The translations under genes were made by a program, and so were the position numbers. The notes beneath the pieces are model-generated. The model ran no database searches, was not told the origin of the DNA, and saw only the letters and a list, made by a program, of their open reading frames with translations. Source: an uncultured Bacteroidales bacterium (GTDB lineage Bacteria > Bacteroidota > Bacteroidia > Bacteroidales > Muribaculaceae). Taken from it: a stretch of 64,000 nucleotides of DNA. Below, one piece after another: positions 1 through 8,682 of this stretch. Location: positions 1 through 64,000 of the forward strand of contig CASENC010000048.1 of assembly GCA_949289215.1 (NCBI GenBank), given 5' to 3'. Every line of letters begins with the position of its first letter. Positions within the stretch are counted from its first letter, which is position 1.

Positions 1-2
1 AA

Positions 3-272
3 CAGAACTTCCCGCTGAGGTATTTCTACGGAGAAAGCGCCAACGCCATAAAGATACAGGTCTGGGTGACGCTCATCGCAAACCTGCTGCTGATGGTGCT
101 GCAGAGGCGCATCAGACGCACGTGGAGCTTCTCAGGGCTGGCCACAATGGTCAGAATCATGCTCATGTATTACGTCAACTGCTACACTTTCTTCGAGAAT
201 CCGGGAAAGGACTGGGCCGAAATGCTTGAACAGGCAAGGGAACACCCTCCGGAACCCTCACTTTTTGACTGA
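3..272 (+). CDS. IS4-family transposase, C-terminal fragment (cut by window start)
   Basis: The frame is open from the first bases of the window and ends at TGA 270-272, giving the last 89 or so residues of a longer protein. The opening residues (QNFPLRYFYGESANAIKIQ) followed by VWVTLIANLLLM resemble the C-terminal end of the large IS4-type DDE transposases common in Bacteroidales, where this stretch follows the catalytic core. The catalytic residues lie outside the window, so activity cannot be judged. A hairpin follows at once, and the element end probably lies before about 380. Family assignment is from recalled sequence similarity. Confidence 0.72.
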   Translation, partial: QNFPLRYFYGESANAIKIQVWVTLIANLLLMVLQRRIRRTWSFSGLATMVRIMLMYYVNCYTFFENPGKDWAEMLEQAREHPPEPSLFD

Positions 273-298
273 CGGGGGGCTTGGTTTTCAAAAAAAGT

Positions 299-341
299 AT
301 CCGCAACGCCTGTTTGTGGGCATTGCGGACATGAATTTTTT
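299..341 (+). terminator. Hairpin terminator after the transposase
   Basis: CCGCAACGCC (301-310) pairs with GGCATTGCGG (319-328) with one G-T wobble and an 8-nt loop. A T-rich tract follows at 335-341. It lies 29 nt after the transposase stop. Confidence 0.6.
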
Positions 342-449
342 GCCTTAATGTTTTTTACCGGACACCAATAATTTTGTATTCAGATTTATTGAAAAAATCA
401 GGTGTGACAAAATAGGAATGTTTTTGATGCTTGTTTGTCGAGATTTTAT

Positions 450-457
450 TACATTTG
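450..457 (+). promoter_or_regulatory. Bacteroidota-type -7 element upstream of the OmpA lipoprotein
   Basis: TACATTTG matches the TAnnTTTG -7 consensus and lies 44 nt before the ATG at 501. A -33 TTTG at the usual spacing is not clear, so this rests on the -7 element and position. Confidence 0.5.
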
Positions 458-500
458 TAAATGAGAAAATGGTTGTGAAACATTCTTAAAATGGAATAAT

Positions 501-1202
501 ATGAAAATTAAGAATTTATTATGTTTGGCTTTGAGCGGGATATTGCTTATGGGTACAACAGGGTGTTCCTCGTTTACAATGAATAATACCACTAAGGGTG
601 CATTAATAGGCACGGGTGGTGGCGCAGCACTTGGTGCCGGTGTCGGAGCATTGGCCGGAGGAGGTAAAGGAGCCGCCATCGGTGCTGTAATAGGTACAGC
701 CATCGGTGCCACTGCAGGTACGCTAATAGGGCGCAAGATGGATAAACAGCAGCAGGAACTTGAATTGATAGAAGGTGCCGAAGTGGAAGAGGTTGTGGAT
801 CAAAATAATTTACAGGCCATAAAAGTAACATTTAATGGCGGTATTTTGTTTGCAACCAATAAAAGCGACCTTAGTGCAACGGCAAAACAATCGTTGAGCG
901 AATTTGCCGTTTCTTTGATGAATAACCCGCAAACGGATGTTGTGATAAACGGTCATACCGACAACACGGGAACCCGTGCGGTTAATGACCGTTTGTCGAA
1001 AGAACGTGCCCAGGCTGTGGCCAATTATCTTATAGGGTCGGGAGTGTCGAGCAGTCGCTTGACAACAAACGGGTTGGCATATGATTTTCCTATTGCCGAC
1101 AATTCAACAGAGGCCGGCCGTGCGCAAAATCGCCGTGTCGAAATTTATATTACGGCAAATGCGGACATGATAAATGCGGCCAATCAAGGAACATTGCAAT
1201 AG
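501..1202 (+). CDS. OmpA-family outer-membrane lipoprotein with glycine zipper
   Basis: 233 residues. A lipoprotein signal peptide ends at LMGTTGC with the acylated Cys at residue 22. A Gly/Ala-rich glycine-zipper stretch (about 33-80) could insert in or lie against the membrane. An OmpA C-terminal domain follows (about 105-220) with the peptidoglycan-contacting pattern NGHTDNTG...N..LS..RA and a closing NRRVEIYI. The architecture matches YiaD-like lipoproteins that tie the outer membrane to peptidoglycan. It is monocistronic: promoter at 450, terminator at 1228. The family call is firm; the exact role in envelope stability is inferred. Confidence 0.9.
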   Translation: MKIKNLLCLALSGILLMGTTGCSSFTMNNTTKGALIGTGGGAALGAGVGALAGGGKGAAIGAVIGTAIGATAGTLIGRKMDKQQQELELIEGAEVEEVVDQNNLQAIKVTFNGGILFATNKSDLSATAKQSLSEFAVSLMNNPQTDVVINGHTDNTGTRAVNDRLSKERAQAVANYLIGSGVSSSRLTTNGLAYDFPIADNSTEAGRAQNRRVEIYITANADMINAANQGTLQ

Positions 1203-1227
1203 AACGAGTATTATATGAAGCTACGAG

Positions 1228-1262
1228 AAGGCATGGAGTGCTTTTCTGCTCCATGCCTTTAT
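1228..1262 (+). terminator. Rho-independent terminator of the OmpA lipoprotein gene
   Basis: Perfect 11-bp stem AAGGCATGGAG (1228-1238) with CTCCATGCCTT (1249-1259), a 10-nt loop and a short T-rich tail. Confidence 0.8.
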
Positions 1263-1317
1263 TATATGGTGAAGGACTTCCGATTTTTGTTTCATTGCGC
1301 TGTATTTAGCTGTGAAA

Positions 1318-1349
1318 TTTCGGGTCGCTCAAAATTTGTTGTAAATTTG
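1318..1349 (+). promoter_or_regulatory. Promoter of the lgt operon
   Basis: -7 element TAAATTTG at 1342-1349 with TTTC at 1318-1321 twenty nt upstream as a degenerate -33. It precedes lgt by 74 nt and follows the OmpA terminator. Confidence 0.6.
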
Positions 1350-1423
1350 CAGTTGCGGAAAAATGCGCACCTTGGTGTATTTTTTCTGTGATTTAATTCT
1401 TTTTTATATCATAATTGTAAGTT

Positions 1424-2314
1424 ATGCTTGATTTTATCACATGGACAGCCAATCCCAATTTTATCGACAGTTTCGTTACCATAAGGTGGTATGGATTGGC
1501 TTTCGCGATTGGCTTTTGGGTTGGATATGAGATTATAAACCGCATATTCAGGCACGAGGGGGTGCCTGAAAAGTGGGTAGGTGCCTTACTTATATATGTG
1601 GTGCTTGGAACCATTATCGGGTCGCGGCTCGGTCATGTGTTTTTCTATGATTGGGATTATTATTCACAGCATCCCGAGGATATAATAAAAATATGGGAAG
1701 GAGGCCTTGCGAGCCATGGAGGCGCGATTGGTATTATAATAGCGGTATTGTTTTATGCACGTTATGTGACACATCGCAGTGCGCTATGGACATTTGACCG
1801 CCTGGTAATACCTATTCCGTTTGTGGGTGCGCTCATACGCTTTGGCAATTTGATGAACCATGAGATATACGGAGGCTCTACCGGCTTGCCGTGGGCTTTT
1901 CGTTTTGTGGAGAACCTGAATTCGTGGATGACCGGTGCACAACCCATTTTCAGTGAGCCTTCACATCCCACACAAATTTATGAGGCATTGGCATACTTGT
2001 TGCTTTTCGGATTGCTCATGTGGCTTTACTGGAAACGTAATGCAGAGTGCAGGCCCGGATTATTGTTTGGCATATTTTTCACATGGTTGTTTGTCGCACG
2101 TTTCTTTATCGAATATCTGAAGAATGTGCAAGAGCCTTGGGAATACGACCTTATAGAAAGTTGTGGAATGAACATGGGGCAACTGCTGAGTGTCCCGTTT
2201 ATCATTATAGGTATATGGTTGATAATATATGCAATGCGTCACAAACCGGTGCATATAGATTTTCCAAATAGATTTGCCGACGAACCGACGTTGAAACAAC
2301 AAAAGAAAAAATAA
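1424..2314 (+). CDS. lgt: Prolipoprotein diacylglyceryl transferase Lgt
   Basis: 296 residues, multi-pass inner-membrane enzyme. It transfers diacylglycerol from phosphatidylglycerol to the lipobox Cys of prolipoproteins, the first step of lipoprotein maturation. Visible family landmarks in order are an N-terminal RWYGL, GSRLGHVFFYDW, WEGGLASHGG, the Lgt signature RFGN starting at residue 139 followed by NHEIYG, and HPTQIYE. The C-terminus ends in a lysine-rich tail. It is first in an operon with the lipoprotein gene at 2331 (16-nt gap) and the M3 peptidase at 3460. The many lipoproteins in this window are its natural clients. Confidence 0.97.
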   Translation: MLDFITWTANPNFIDSFVTIRWYGLAFAIGFWVGYEIINRIFRHEGVPEKWVGALLIYVVLGTIIGSRLGHVFFYDWDYYSQHPEDIIKIWEGGLASHGGAIGIIIAVLFYARYVTHRSALWTFDRLVIPIPFVGALIRFGNLMNHEIYGGSTGLPWAFRFVENLNSWMTGAQPIFSEPSHPTQIYEALAYLLLFGLLMWLYWKRNAECRPGLLFGIFFTWLFVARFFIEYLKNVQEPWEYDLIESCGMNMGQLLSVPFIIIGIWLIIYAMRHKPVHIDFPNRFADEPTLKQQKKK

Positions 2315-2330
2315 AAATATAAGATACGAC

Positions 2331-3437
2331 ATGAAGAAAAACAGATCTATCCTTATTGCAGCTGCGACTGCATCGCTGATGGCAGTTTCGTGTGGCGGAG
2401 ACAATGAATTTAAGGTGAGTGGAGTGGTTGATGGCGGTAGCGACACCGTGAAAATGGTGGTTGAGTTGTCGTCGAACGGGCGATGGTTGATTGCCGACTC
2501 GGTAATGACAACCGGTAATGGCAAATTTTCGGTAGGCATACCTGCTCCATCTTATCCCGAAATATACCGTCTGCGATATGGAAAAAATATGATTTATTTT
2601 CCAATCGACAGTCTTGAACATATCACAATAAATACCGATGTGAAGGAATTTGCAACTCGGTTCACTGTAAGTGGCAGTAATGATGCCGTGAGCATGATGA
2701 ACATAGACAAGCGAGCCATAGAGATTGGTGCATTGCAAGGCGACAAGCGAGCCGAGGCTGTATCGGCATGGAAAAAAGAACTCGTGGACACAATACTTGC
2801 CAATCCATCGGGTATCGTATCTTATTATATAATAAATAAGTATATTGGAAACGATCCGCTTTTCGATCCGCTTGTGAAAGATGATTTGCGCATAATAGGA
2901 GCCGTTGCAAACGGATATTATACTTTTAGGCCGAACGACCCTCGCACGGCTTATCTTGTGAATGTGTTGCGTAACGGCAGGCTATACCACAATCCCAATA
3001 CTGCAGTAAGCGATACATTGCAGGTAGATGAAACTTCGTTGCTCGACATAACACTACAGGACAATGACGGTGTGGAGCATTCGCTTGCCGCACTTGCCAA
3101 AGAGCGCAAAGTGATATTGTTAAGTTTTACGGTTTATACGGCTGAATTTTCTCCTTCTTACAATGCAATTCTTGCCGATGTGTATAGCAAGAATAAAAAC
3201 AAAGGGCTTGAAATATTCCAGTTGAGTTTTGATGGCGATGAATTTCAGTGGCGTCAATCTGCAGTCAATTTGCCGTGGATAACAGTGTATGATCCTGCCG
3301 GTGTGCAGTCGGCCAACTTGTCGAGATATAATGTGACACAGTTGCCGCTTACATATGTAATAGATCGTAACGGCGAGATTGTGGAGCGTGTGAGTGACCC
3401 CACACAGCTCGCGAATGTTGTAAGACGCTATTTGTAG
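2331..3437 (+). CDS. DUF4369/thioredoxin-fold lipoprotein lacking the CxxC motif
   Basis: 368 residues. The signal peptide has a lipobox SLMAVSC, Cys 21. The N-terminal half looks like the DUF4369 domain of Bacteroidota thiol-disulfide proteins (GxVxGGSDTVKM..., then a region with ITINTDVKEF). The C-terminal part (about 240-368) has the AhpC/TSA-thioredoxin layout: LxDNDGVEHSLAAL, VILLSF, then QLPLTYVIDRNGEIV with the cis-Pro loop. The usual WCxxC after the first strand is replaced by SFTVYTAEFS (residues 265-274), so it cannot do normal dithiol redox chemistry. The only Cys is the lipobox one. Co-transcribed with lgt; role unknown, possibly a scaffold or a binding protein. Confidence 0.85.
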   Translation: MKKNRSILIAAATASLMAVSCGGDNEFKVSGVVDGGSDTVKMVVELSSNGRWLIADSVMTTGNGKFSVGIPAPSYPEIYRLRYGKNMIYFPIDSLEHITINTDVKEFATRFTVSGSNDAVSMMNIDKRAIEIGALQGDKRAEAVSAWKKELVDTILANPSGIVSYYIINKYIGNDPLFDPLVKDDLRIIGAVANGYYTFRPNDPRTAYLVNVLRNGRLYHNPNTAVSDTLQVDETSLLDITLQDNDGVEHSLAALAKERKVILLSFTVYTAEFSPSYNAILADVYSKNKNKGLEIFQLSFDGDEFQWRQSAVNLPWITVYDPAGVQSANLSRYNVTQLPLTYVIDRNGEIVERVSDPTQLANVVRRYL

Positions 3438-3459
3438 AATACAATAAATCAAATATATA

Positions 3460-5583
3460 ATGAAGAAAGTCACTATTTTATCGTTAATTATGATGTTGCT
3501 GGTTGCGTTACCGGCGGCATATGCCAAGAAAATGGAAAAAACAAGCAAAAATCCGTTTTTGGAACCATACACCAACAAGTATGAGATTCCTCCGTTTGAC
3601 AAAATCACTTATGACGATTATCTGCCTGCGATAGAAGCCGGTATTGCCGAACAACGACAAGAAATCAATGCCATTGTCAGAAATCGAGCCGTTCCCGATT
3701 TTGACAACACGATTCTTGCTCTTGATAATTCCGGGCAAACACTCAACAAGGTGTGTTATGTGTTGTTTGCCTTAACCGAGTCGGATAATACACCGGAATT
3801 TGAAGCAATTGCAGCAAAGGCTATGCCTATGGTTTCGGCCGCAAGTGATGAAATAAGCATGAATGAGGCTTTGTTCCAACGTGTAAAACAGGTATATGAC
3901 CGTCGTGCCGAGTTTAACCTTGATGTGGCGCAAACTCGCCTGCTTGAACATTATTATAAGGATTTTGTTCGGGGAGGAGCGTTGCTTTCGGCTGCCGACA
4001 AGGATTCGCTCAAGCTCATTAACCAGGAAATATCTAACTTGTTTCTTGATTTCAGTTCAAATGTGTTGAAGGAAACAAATGCCATACAGATTGTGGTTGA
4101 CAGTGAAACCGAATTGTCGGGGTTGCCGGCCAATACCATTGCGCAAGCTGCCGAGGAAGCTGCCAAGCGCGGAATGGAAGGCAAGTGGGTATTCACTGTT
4201 CATGGAGCAGTGCGCCTGCCGGTACTTACGTATGCCGATAACCGAGATTTGCGCCGCAAGATGTATGAGGCTTATACACACCTTGCAATGAACGACAATG
4301 AGTATAACAATTTCGATATCATTAACCGCCTCATCAAGTTGCGTACTCGTAAAGCCAATTTGCTTGGATTTGATACGTTTGCCGATTATCAAATTGATAA
4401 CGTAATGGCAAAGACCGTTGAGAATGCTGAGAAGTTGCTCTATCAAATATGGGTTCCGGCTGTGGCAAAAGCAAAAGAAGAAGTTGCCGATATGCAGGCA
4501 TACGCAACATCTCATGGCGACAACATTACAATCGAACCGTGGGATTACTATTATTATGCCGAAAAGGTAAAGAAAGAAAAATTCAACTTCAGTGAAGATG
4601 AAGTACGCCCATATTTCAGCCTTGATAACGTGGTGAAAGGAGTGTTCTTGATGGCCAACAAATTGTATGGCATCACGTTCACCGAAATGAAGAAAGTGCC
4701 TAAGTATAATCCCGAAGTCAAGGTTTATGACGTGAAAGATGCCGATGGCAAGCATCTTGCCGTGTTCATGACCGATTACCTCCCGCGCGCCTCTAAGCGT
4801 CAGGGTGCATGGATGAGTGAATTTAAAGGTGAATATAATTATGAAGGCGTAAGCGAGCGCCCCATTATCTTTAATGTTGCCAGCCTGACGGCACCTACCA
4901 AGGATACCCCGTCGCTGTTGACAATTGATGAGGTTAAGACGGTGTTCCATGAGTTTGGCCACGCATTGCAAGGTATGCTCACCACGGCATCGTTCCGTGG
5001 CCAGGCCGGAACCAATGTCGATCGAGACTTTGTGGAACTTGCTTCACAAATCGATGAACATTGGGCTGTAGCACCAGAGTTCTTGAAAGAGTATGCATTC
5101 CATTACAAGACCGGAGAACCCATTCCCGATAATCTTATTGCTAAAATCGATGAAACCGGCAAGTTCAATCAGGGCTTCATGACGGTGGAATTAGTGGGTG
5201 CAGCACTTCTCGACCTTGAATGGCACAAAGTAAACTATTGCAAGGGAGACATCGATGTGATGAAATTCGAGCAGTCGGTAGCCCGTCGCATAGGTTTGCC
5301 GCGCGAGATACAGTTCCGCTACCGTAGCACCTATTTCAATCACATTTTTGGCAGTGATGGTTATGCAGCAGGCTATTATACTTATTTGTGGGCCGAGGTG
5401 CTTGAGGCTGATGCATTTGAAATGTTCCGTCAGCATGGTATTTTCGACCCGGCAACTGCCAAATTGTATAGGCAAAACATTCTTGAACCCGGCGGTAGCG
5501 AAGACCCGATGATACTGTTCGAGCGTTTCCGCGGTCAAGCACCCACAGTCGATGCTCTGCTTGAAAATCGTGGACTGAAATAA
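3460..5583 (+). CDS. dcp: M3-family zinc metallopeptidase (peptidyl-dipeptidase Dcp type), exported
   Basis: 707 residues, typical of the family. A Sec signal peptide ends near YAKK (residues 1-22), so the enzyme acts in the periplasm. The thermolysin-like zinc site is HEFGH at 497-501 with the third ligand Glu 526, exactly 25 residues later as in M3 enzymes. The C-terminal region has YLWAEVLEADAFEMF and GGSEDPM, typical of the Dcp branch. It removes C-terminal dipeptides from peptides. Last gene of the lgt operon (22-nt gap); a strong hairpin follows at 5638. The Dcp-versus-oligopeptidase A choice rests on the export signal and these motifs. Confidence 0.92.
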   Translation: MKKVTILSLIMMLLVALPAAYAKKMEKTSKNPFLEPYTNKYEIPPFDKITYDDYLPAIEAGIAEQRQEINAIVRNRAVPDFDNTILALDNSGQTLNKVCYVLFALTESDNTPEFEAIAAKAMPMVSAASDEISMNEALFQRVKQVYDRRAEFNLDVAQTRLLEHYYKDFVRGGALLSAADKDSLKLINQEISNLFLDFSSNVLKETNAIQIVVDSETELSGLPANTIAQAAEEAAKRGMEGKWVFTVHGAVRLPVLTYADNRDLRRKMYEAYTHLAMNDNEYNNFDIINRLIKLRTRKANLLGFDTFADYQIDNVMAKTVENAEKLLYQIWVPAVAKAKEEVADMQAYATSHGDNITIEPWDYYYYAEKVKKEKFNFSEDEVRPYFSLDNVVKGVFLMANKLYGITFTEMKKVPKYNPEVKVYDVKDADGKHLAVFMTDYLPRASKRQGAWMSEFKGEYNYEGVSERPIIFNVASLTAPTKDTPSLLTIDEVKTVFHEFGHALQGMLTTASFRGQAGTNVDRDFVELASQIDEHWAVAPEFLKEYAFHYKTGEPIPDNLIAKIDETGKFNQGFMTVELVGAALLDLEWHKVNYCKGDIDVMKFEQSVARRIGLPREIQFRYRSTYFNHIFGSDGYAAGYYTYLWAEVLEADAFEMFRQHGIFDPATAKLYRQNILEPGGSEDPMILFERFRGQAPTVDALLENRGLK

Positions 5584-5637
5584 ATGATTTTATAAAATAT
5601 AATTTTTCGTTTAAGGGCATTATTTTTTTTAATCATC

Positions 5638-5700
5638 AGCAAGAAATCCATTTTATTGATGGAAAATATTTTCCGTTATAAAATGGATTTCTTGCTTTTG
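5638..5700 (+). terminator. Long hairpin terminator after the M3 peptidase
   Basis: Perfect 19-bp stem: 5638-5656 pairs with 5678-5696 (AGCAAGAAATCC.../...GGATTTCTTGCT). The loop holds a second palindrome, GGAAAATATTTTCC (5661-5674). T-rich on the + side. Confidence 0.8.
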
Positions 5701-5728
5701 TTTTTGTGGAATTAAAAGGTTATATTTG
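5696..5728 (+). promoter_or_regulatory. Promoter of the BspA-like surface protein
   Basis: -33 TTTTG at 5696-5700, exactly 20 nt, then -7 TATATTTG at 5721-5728. This is a near-perfect Bacteroidota promoter, giving a leader of roughly 33 nt before the ATG at 5768. It overlaps the distal end of the preceding terminator stem. Confidence 0.75.
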
Positions 5729-5767
5729 GAGTCGTAACTTGTTAAGAATTAAAAAAAAAGAAGTAGT

Positions 5768-8590
5768 ATGAAAAGATTATTGATGTTGTTTTTGATGGTG
5801 ATTACAGCTGTAACCGGTGTCCATGCCGAAATAATGACCGGTAAGGAAAGAGGCATTAATTATGCATATAATACAGACACTTATACTATGACATTTTGGG
5901 GTAATGGCAAAATGGGCGATTACGGCGGCTATGATTATGGTACTGTAAGTCCTTTTGATGTTAATGGTATATTTGATATCAGGGTGGCAATATTCGAAGA
6001 AGGTATAACAAGGATAGGGGGGTATAGTTTAATGGGACAGAATTTGCGTAAAGTAGTTTTACCGGAAGGGTTGATAGAAATAGGCGGTTATGCATTTAGT
6101 GGTTGTGACATTGATTCGTTGATAATTCCTAATACTGTTACATCGATAGAAGAAAAAGCATTTAGAAATAATACAAATCTTGTCGATGTCATTTTGTCCG
6201 ACAATTTGGAAACAATTGGGAATGAGGCTTTCTCTGGTTGCGGAATTCATTCTATAGTGATACCGAATTCAGTTTCTAATATAGGATACTCGGCATTTGC
6301 TGAGAATAGAAATCTTACAAATGTAAAATGCGACCGAAATAAGAAATTTGATGATATTGGCCGAGGAATATTTCGCAATTGTCCATTGTCGCATGAAATA
6401 ATATTTTTTGACGAACGGGTGTTTGTTCCTAACGATGTAAGTGAATATATAGTACCAGATTATGTTACAAGCATAAATGATGCATTTTATAAGAATACCA
6501 ACTTGAAGAGCGTTAAACTGCCGGAGTCAATAATGACTTTGAAAGATTACTGTTTCTCCGGTTGTACGTCTTTGCAAAGCCTTGATATACCTGAGTCGGT
6601 CTCAGTCATTGGCTCGAATTGTTTCTCCGGTTGTACATCTTTGCAAAGTGTCAATATCCCCAAATCGATTTCCGACATTAAGTCGGATTGTTTTTCCGGA
6701 TGTTCTTCGTTGGAGAAAATCGATTTGCCTGAAGGCTTGACCACAATATCATCATATGCATTTTATAATACATCAATCGACACTATTACGATTCTTCCCG
6801 TCGTGACGAGTATTGGTAAGAAAGCTTTAGCTACCAATAAGGAAACAACGATATTTTTTTGGCCATTATTGGAAAGTGGAAATTATGATGGAGAATTTTG
6901 TAATGAGAATGCAAAATTATATTTGCAAGAAGCCGACATGGAAACTTATCCCGGAGCATTGTCATTGAACAAATGCTACATCGATGCGAATTTTGATATT
7001 GAGTTTGGTAAAGTCGAATTTACGTTAGACCCTAAAATTCCAAGTGTTGAGATTAAAGAAGTGTTTTATCGTAAAGAAGATGCCGATGATTATGTTATGA
7101 TTAGCTCTGATGCAAATGGAGCATATGCTTTCCCTGTAGATATGGGATTGCCATATTTAATAAAAGTGGATATGACAATTGATGGTTTGGACAGAACACT
7201 TTATTACAAAGTTCCAACTGTCTTTTATCCGTCATATTCATTTGAAGAGGCTACGCAAACGTCGATTTCATTTAAACTGACATCGTTGTTTGCAGACATA
7301 TTAGATGGTTATGGCATACATCGTTCGTCGATTTATTACCCGGCAGATGCAGAAGGAAATGTGGTGGTTGACAATTTGCGACCGGGAAATACATATGAAT
7401 TTCACACATACGGAATTTATAAAGGAGAAATATACTCTTCGCCTGACGAATATGTACTTCCTATTACAACCGGGCAAATTTCGCCATCGATTTCTGCCGA
7501 AGTTTCGCCTACGACAATAAAAGCAACAGGCAGCTATATTCATGGTGATGCGACAATAATTAATTCTGGATTTGAGCACAATGCAGAATTTTTCGGTGAA
7601 GACAGTATCTTAATCACCGGACTGGTGCCCGGATATAATTATTATCTGTATTATGTTGTTAATACTGAAGAAGGGGGCTCTTATCGCGTAGATAAGAGTA
7701 TAACAATGTCAAATCTCAGGTTAGAAACAGGAACTGCCAAACCCACTTCTAAAACGAGTGTATTGCTTGTTGCCGCAACCAACATTGATAATGCCGAGAC
7801 TAATGTGGGATTTCAGTGGCGACGACATGATGCCCCTGAAGATATGCCATCGGATTATATTAAATGTCCGGTTATTGACGGTGTTATGGAATGTTCAATC
7901 AGGAATCTAAATCCTGAGGTTTATTATCAATTTCGACCTTATTACAGATCTTCAAACGGCAGTGAATACTTTGGGGAGTGGATGGTATTCTTTACGGGTG
8001 ATGCCACAGCATATGTCGATCCAAATGTGCACACGATGGGAGCCACTAATGTAACCGTTAATGGTGCAACGTTGACGGGATATGTGCTTCAAGGCAGTGA
8101 TGAAATAATAAGACAAGGATTTGAGTATTGGCCAGTCTTGGATTTGGAAGAAGATGTGACGGAACGGAAAACTGTGCTGGCTTCGGGCTTAAACATGAAG
8201 GCTGATATTACCGGACTTACGCCGGCTACCACTTATGCATTCCGAGCCTTTGTTTCTACTGAAAAAGGTACGACGTATGGCAGTGAAATGCAATTTACCA
8301 CCATACAGCAAGCAAGTGGTATAGATGAAGTCAACTCGCAGTCACGATTTACGGTGGTTCTGCGCAATAATCCTGTGTATGGCGGTTCGGCTTGGGTCAA
8401 GGTAATGGGTGCATCAAAGCGGGAACTTCGTTACACGGTAACGACATTAAGCGGAATGCGAGTAGGGGATGGTACATTATTGGCTGAAGATGATTGGAAT
8501 TCGGTAGATGTGTCTTTGTCCGCAGGTTTGTATTTGTTTATGGTGAGTGATGGAGTTAATTCATCAACTACAAAATTGATTGTTCGTTGA
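5768..8590 (+). CDS. BspA-like leucine-rich-repeat surface protein with type IX sorting domain
   Basis: 940 residues. A Sec signal peptide ends at VHAE (about residue 20). Residues about 60-380 hold roughly nine BspA/LRR_5 repeats of 23 residues (pattern IP.SV..IG...FSGC.SLQS..), three of them almost identical. A long beta-rich region follows with several fibronectin-III-like units (GLVPGYNYYLYYVVNTEEGGS, GLTPATTYAFRAFVSTEKGTTY). The last 80 or so residues look like a type A type IX secretion sorting domain: YTVTTLSGMRVGDGT, VDVSLSAGLYLFMV and the closing TTKLIVR. It is therefore predicted to cross the outer membrane by T9SS and be anchored or released as a binding or adhesion protein. T9SS genes themselves are not in the window. 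Confidence 0.85.
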   Translation: MKRLLMLFLMVITAVTGVHAEIMTGKERGINYAYNTDTYTMTFWGNGKMGDYGGYDYGTVSPFDVNGIFDIRVAIFEEGITRIGGYSLMGQNLRKVVLPEGLIEIGGYAFSGCDIDSLIIPNTVTSIEEKAFRNNTNLVDVILSDNLETIGNEAFSGCGIHSIVIPNSVSNIGYSAFAENRNLTNVKCDRNKKFDDIGRGIFRNCPLSHEIIFFDERVFVPNDVSEYIVPDYVTSINDAFYKNTNLKSVKLPESIMTLKDYCFSGCTSLQSLDIPESVSVIGSNCFSGCTSLQSVNIPKSISDIKSDCFSGCSSLEKIDLPEGLTTISSYAFYNTSIDTITILPVVTSIGKKALATNKETTIFFWPLLESGNYDGEFCNENAKLYLQEADMETYPGALSLNKCYIDANFDIEFGKVEFTLDPKIPSVEIKEVFYRKEDADDYVMISSDANGAYAFPVDMGLPYLIKVDMTIDGLDRTLYYKVPTVFYPSYSFEEATQTSISFKLTSLFADILDGYGIHRSSIYYPADAEGNVVVDNLRPGNTYEFHTYGIYKGEIYSSPDEYVLPITTGQISPSISAEVSPTTIKATGSYIHGDATIINSGFEHNAEFFGEDSILITGLVPGYNYYLYYVVNTEEGGSYRVDKSITMSNLRLETGTAKPTSKTSVLLVAATNIDNAETNVGFQWRRHDAPEDMPSDYIKCPVIDGVMECSIRNLNPEVYYQFRPYYRSSNGSEYFGEWMVFFTGDATAYVDPNVHTMGATNVTVNGATLTGYVLQGSDEIIRQGFEYWPVLDLEEDVTERKTVLASGLNMKADITGLTPATTYAFRAFVSTEKGTTYGSEMQFTTIQQASGIDEVNSQSRFTVVLRNNPVYGGSAWVKVMGASKRELRYTVTTLSGMRVGDGTLLAEDDWNSVDVSLSAGLYLFMVSDGVNSSTTKLIVR
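6551..6757 (+). repeat. Three 69-bp in-frame tandem repeats in the LRR region
   Basis: Units begin at 6551, 6620 and 6689, each starting TGTTTYTCCGG and 69 bp (23 codons) long. The first two are nearly identical in their first 29 bases; the third is more diverged. Such repeats allow gain or loss of LRR units by slippage or recombination. Confidence 0.85.
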
Positions 8591-8618
8591 TAGAATAGTG
8601 AAACATTGAATGGATAAA

Positions 8619-8660
8619 CAAAGAGAGTGGCAAGTTCTATCTTCGTTGCCATTCTCTTTG
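8619..8660. terminator. Bidirectional terminator between convergent genes
   Basis: 15-bp stem 8619-8633 with 8646-8660 (CAAAGAGAGTGGCAA / TTGCCATTCTCTTTG, one wobble). It lies between the stop of the BspA-like gene (+) and the stop of the flavin reductase gene (-), so it can serve both. Confidence 0.8.
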
Positions 8661-8682
8661 TAATTTGTCGCTTTTTAGGGAT

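Noticed and set aside
4057-4971. Minus-strand open frame of 304 codons
   Set aside because: Fully inside the M3 peptidase gene, whose zinc site and family match are certain; the translation looks random.
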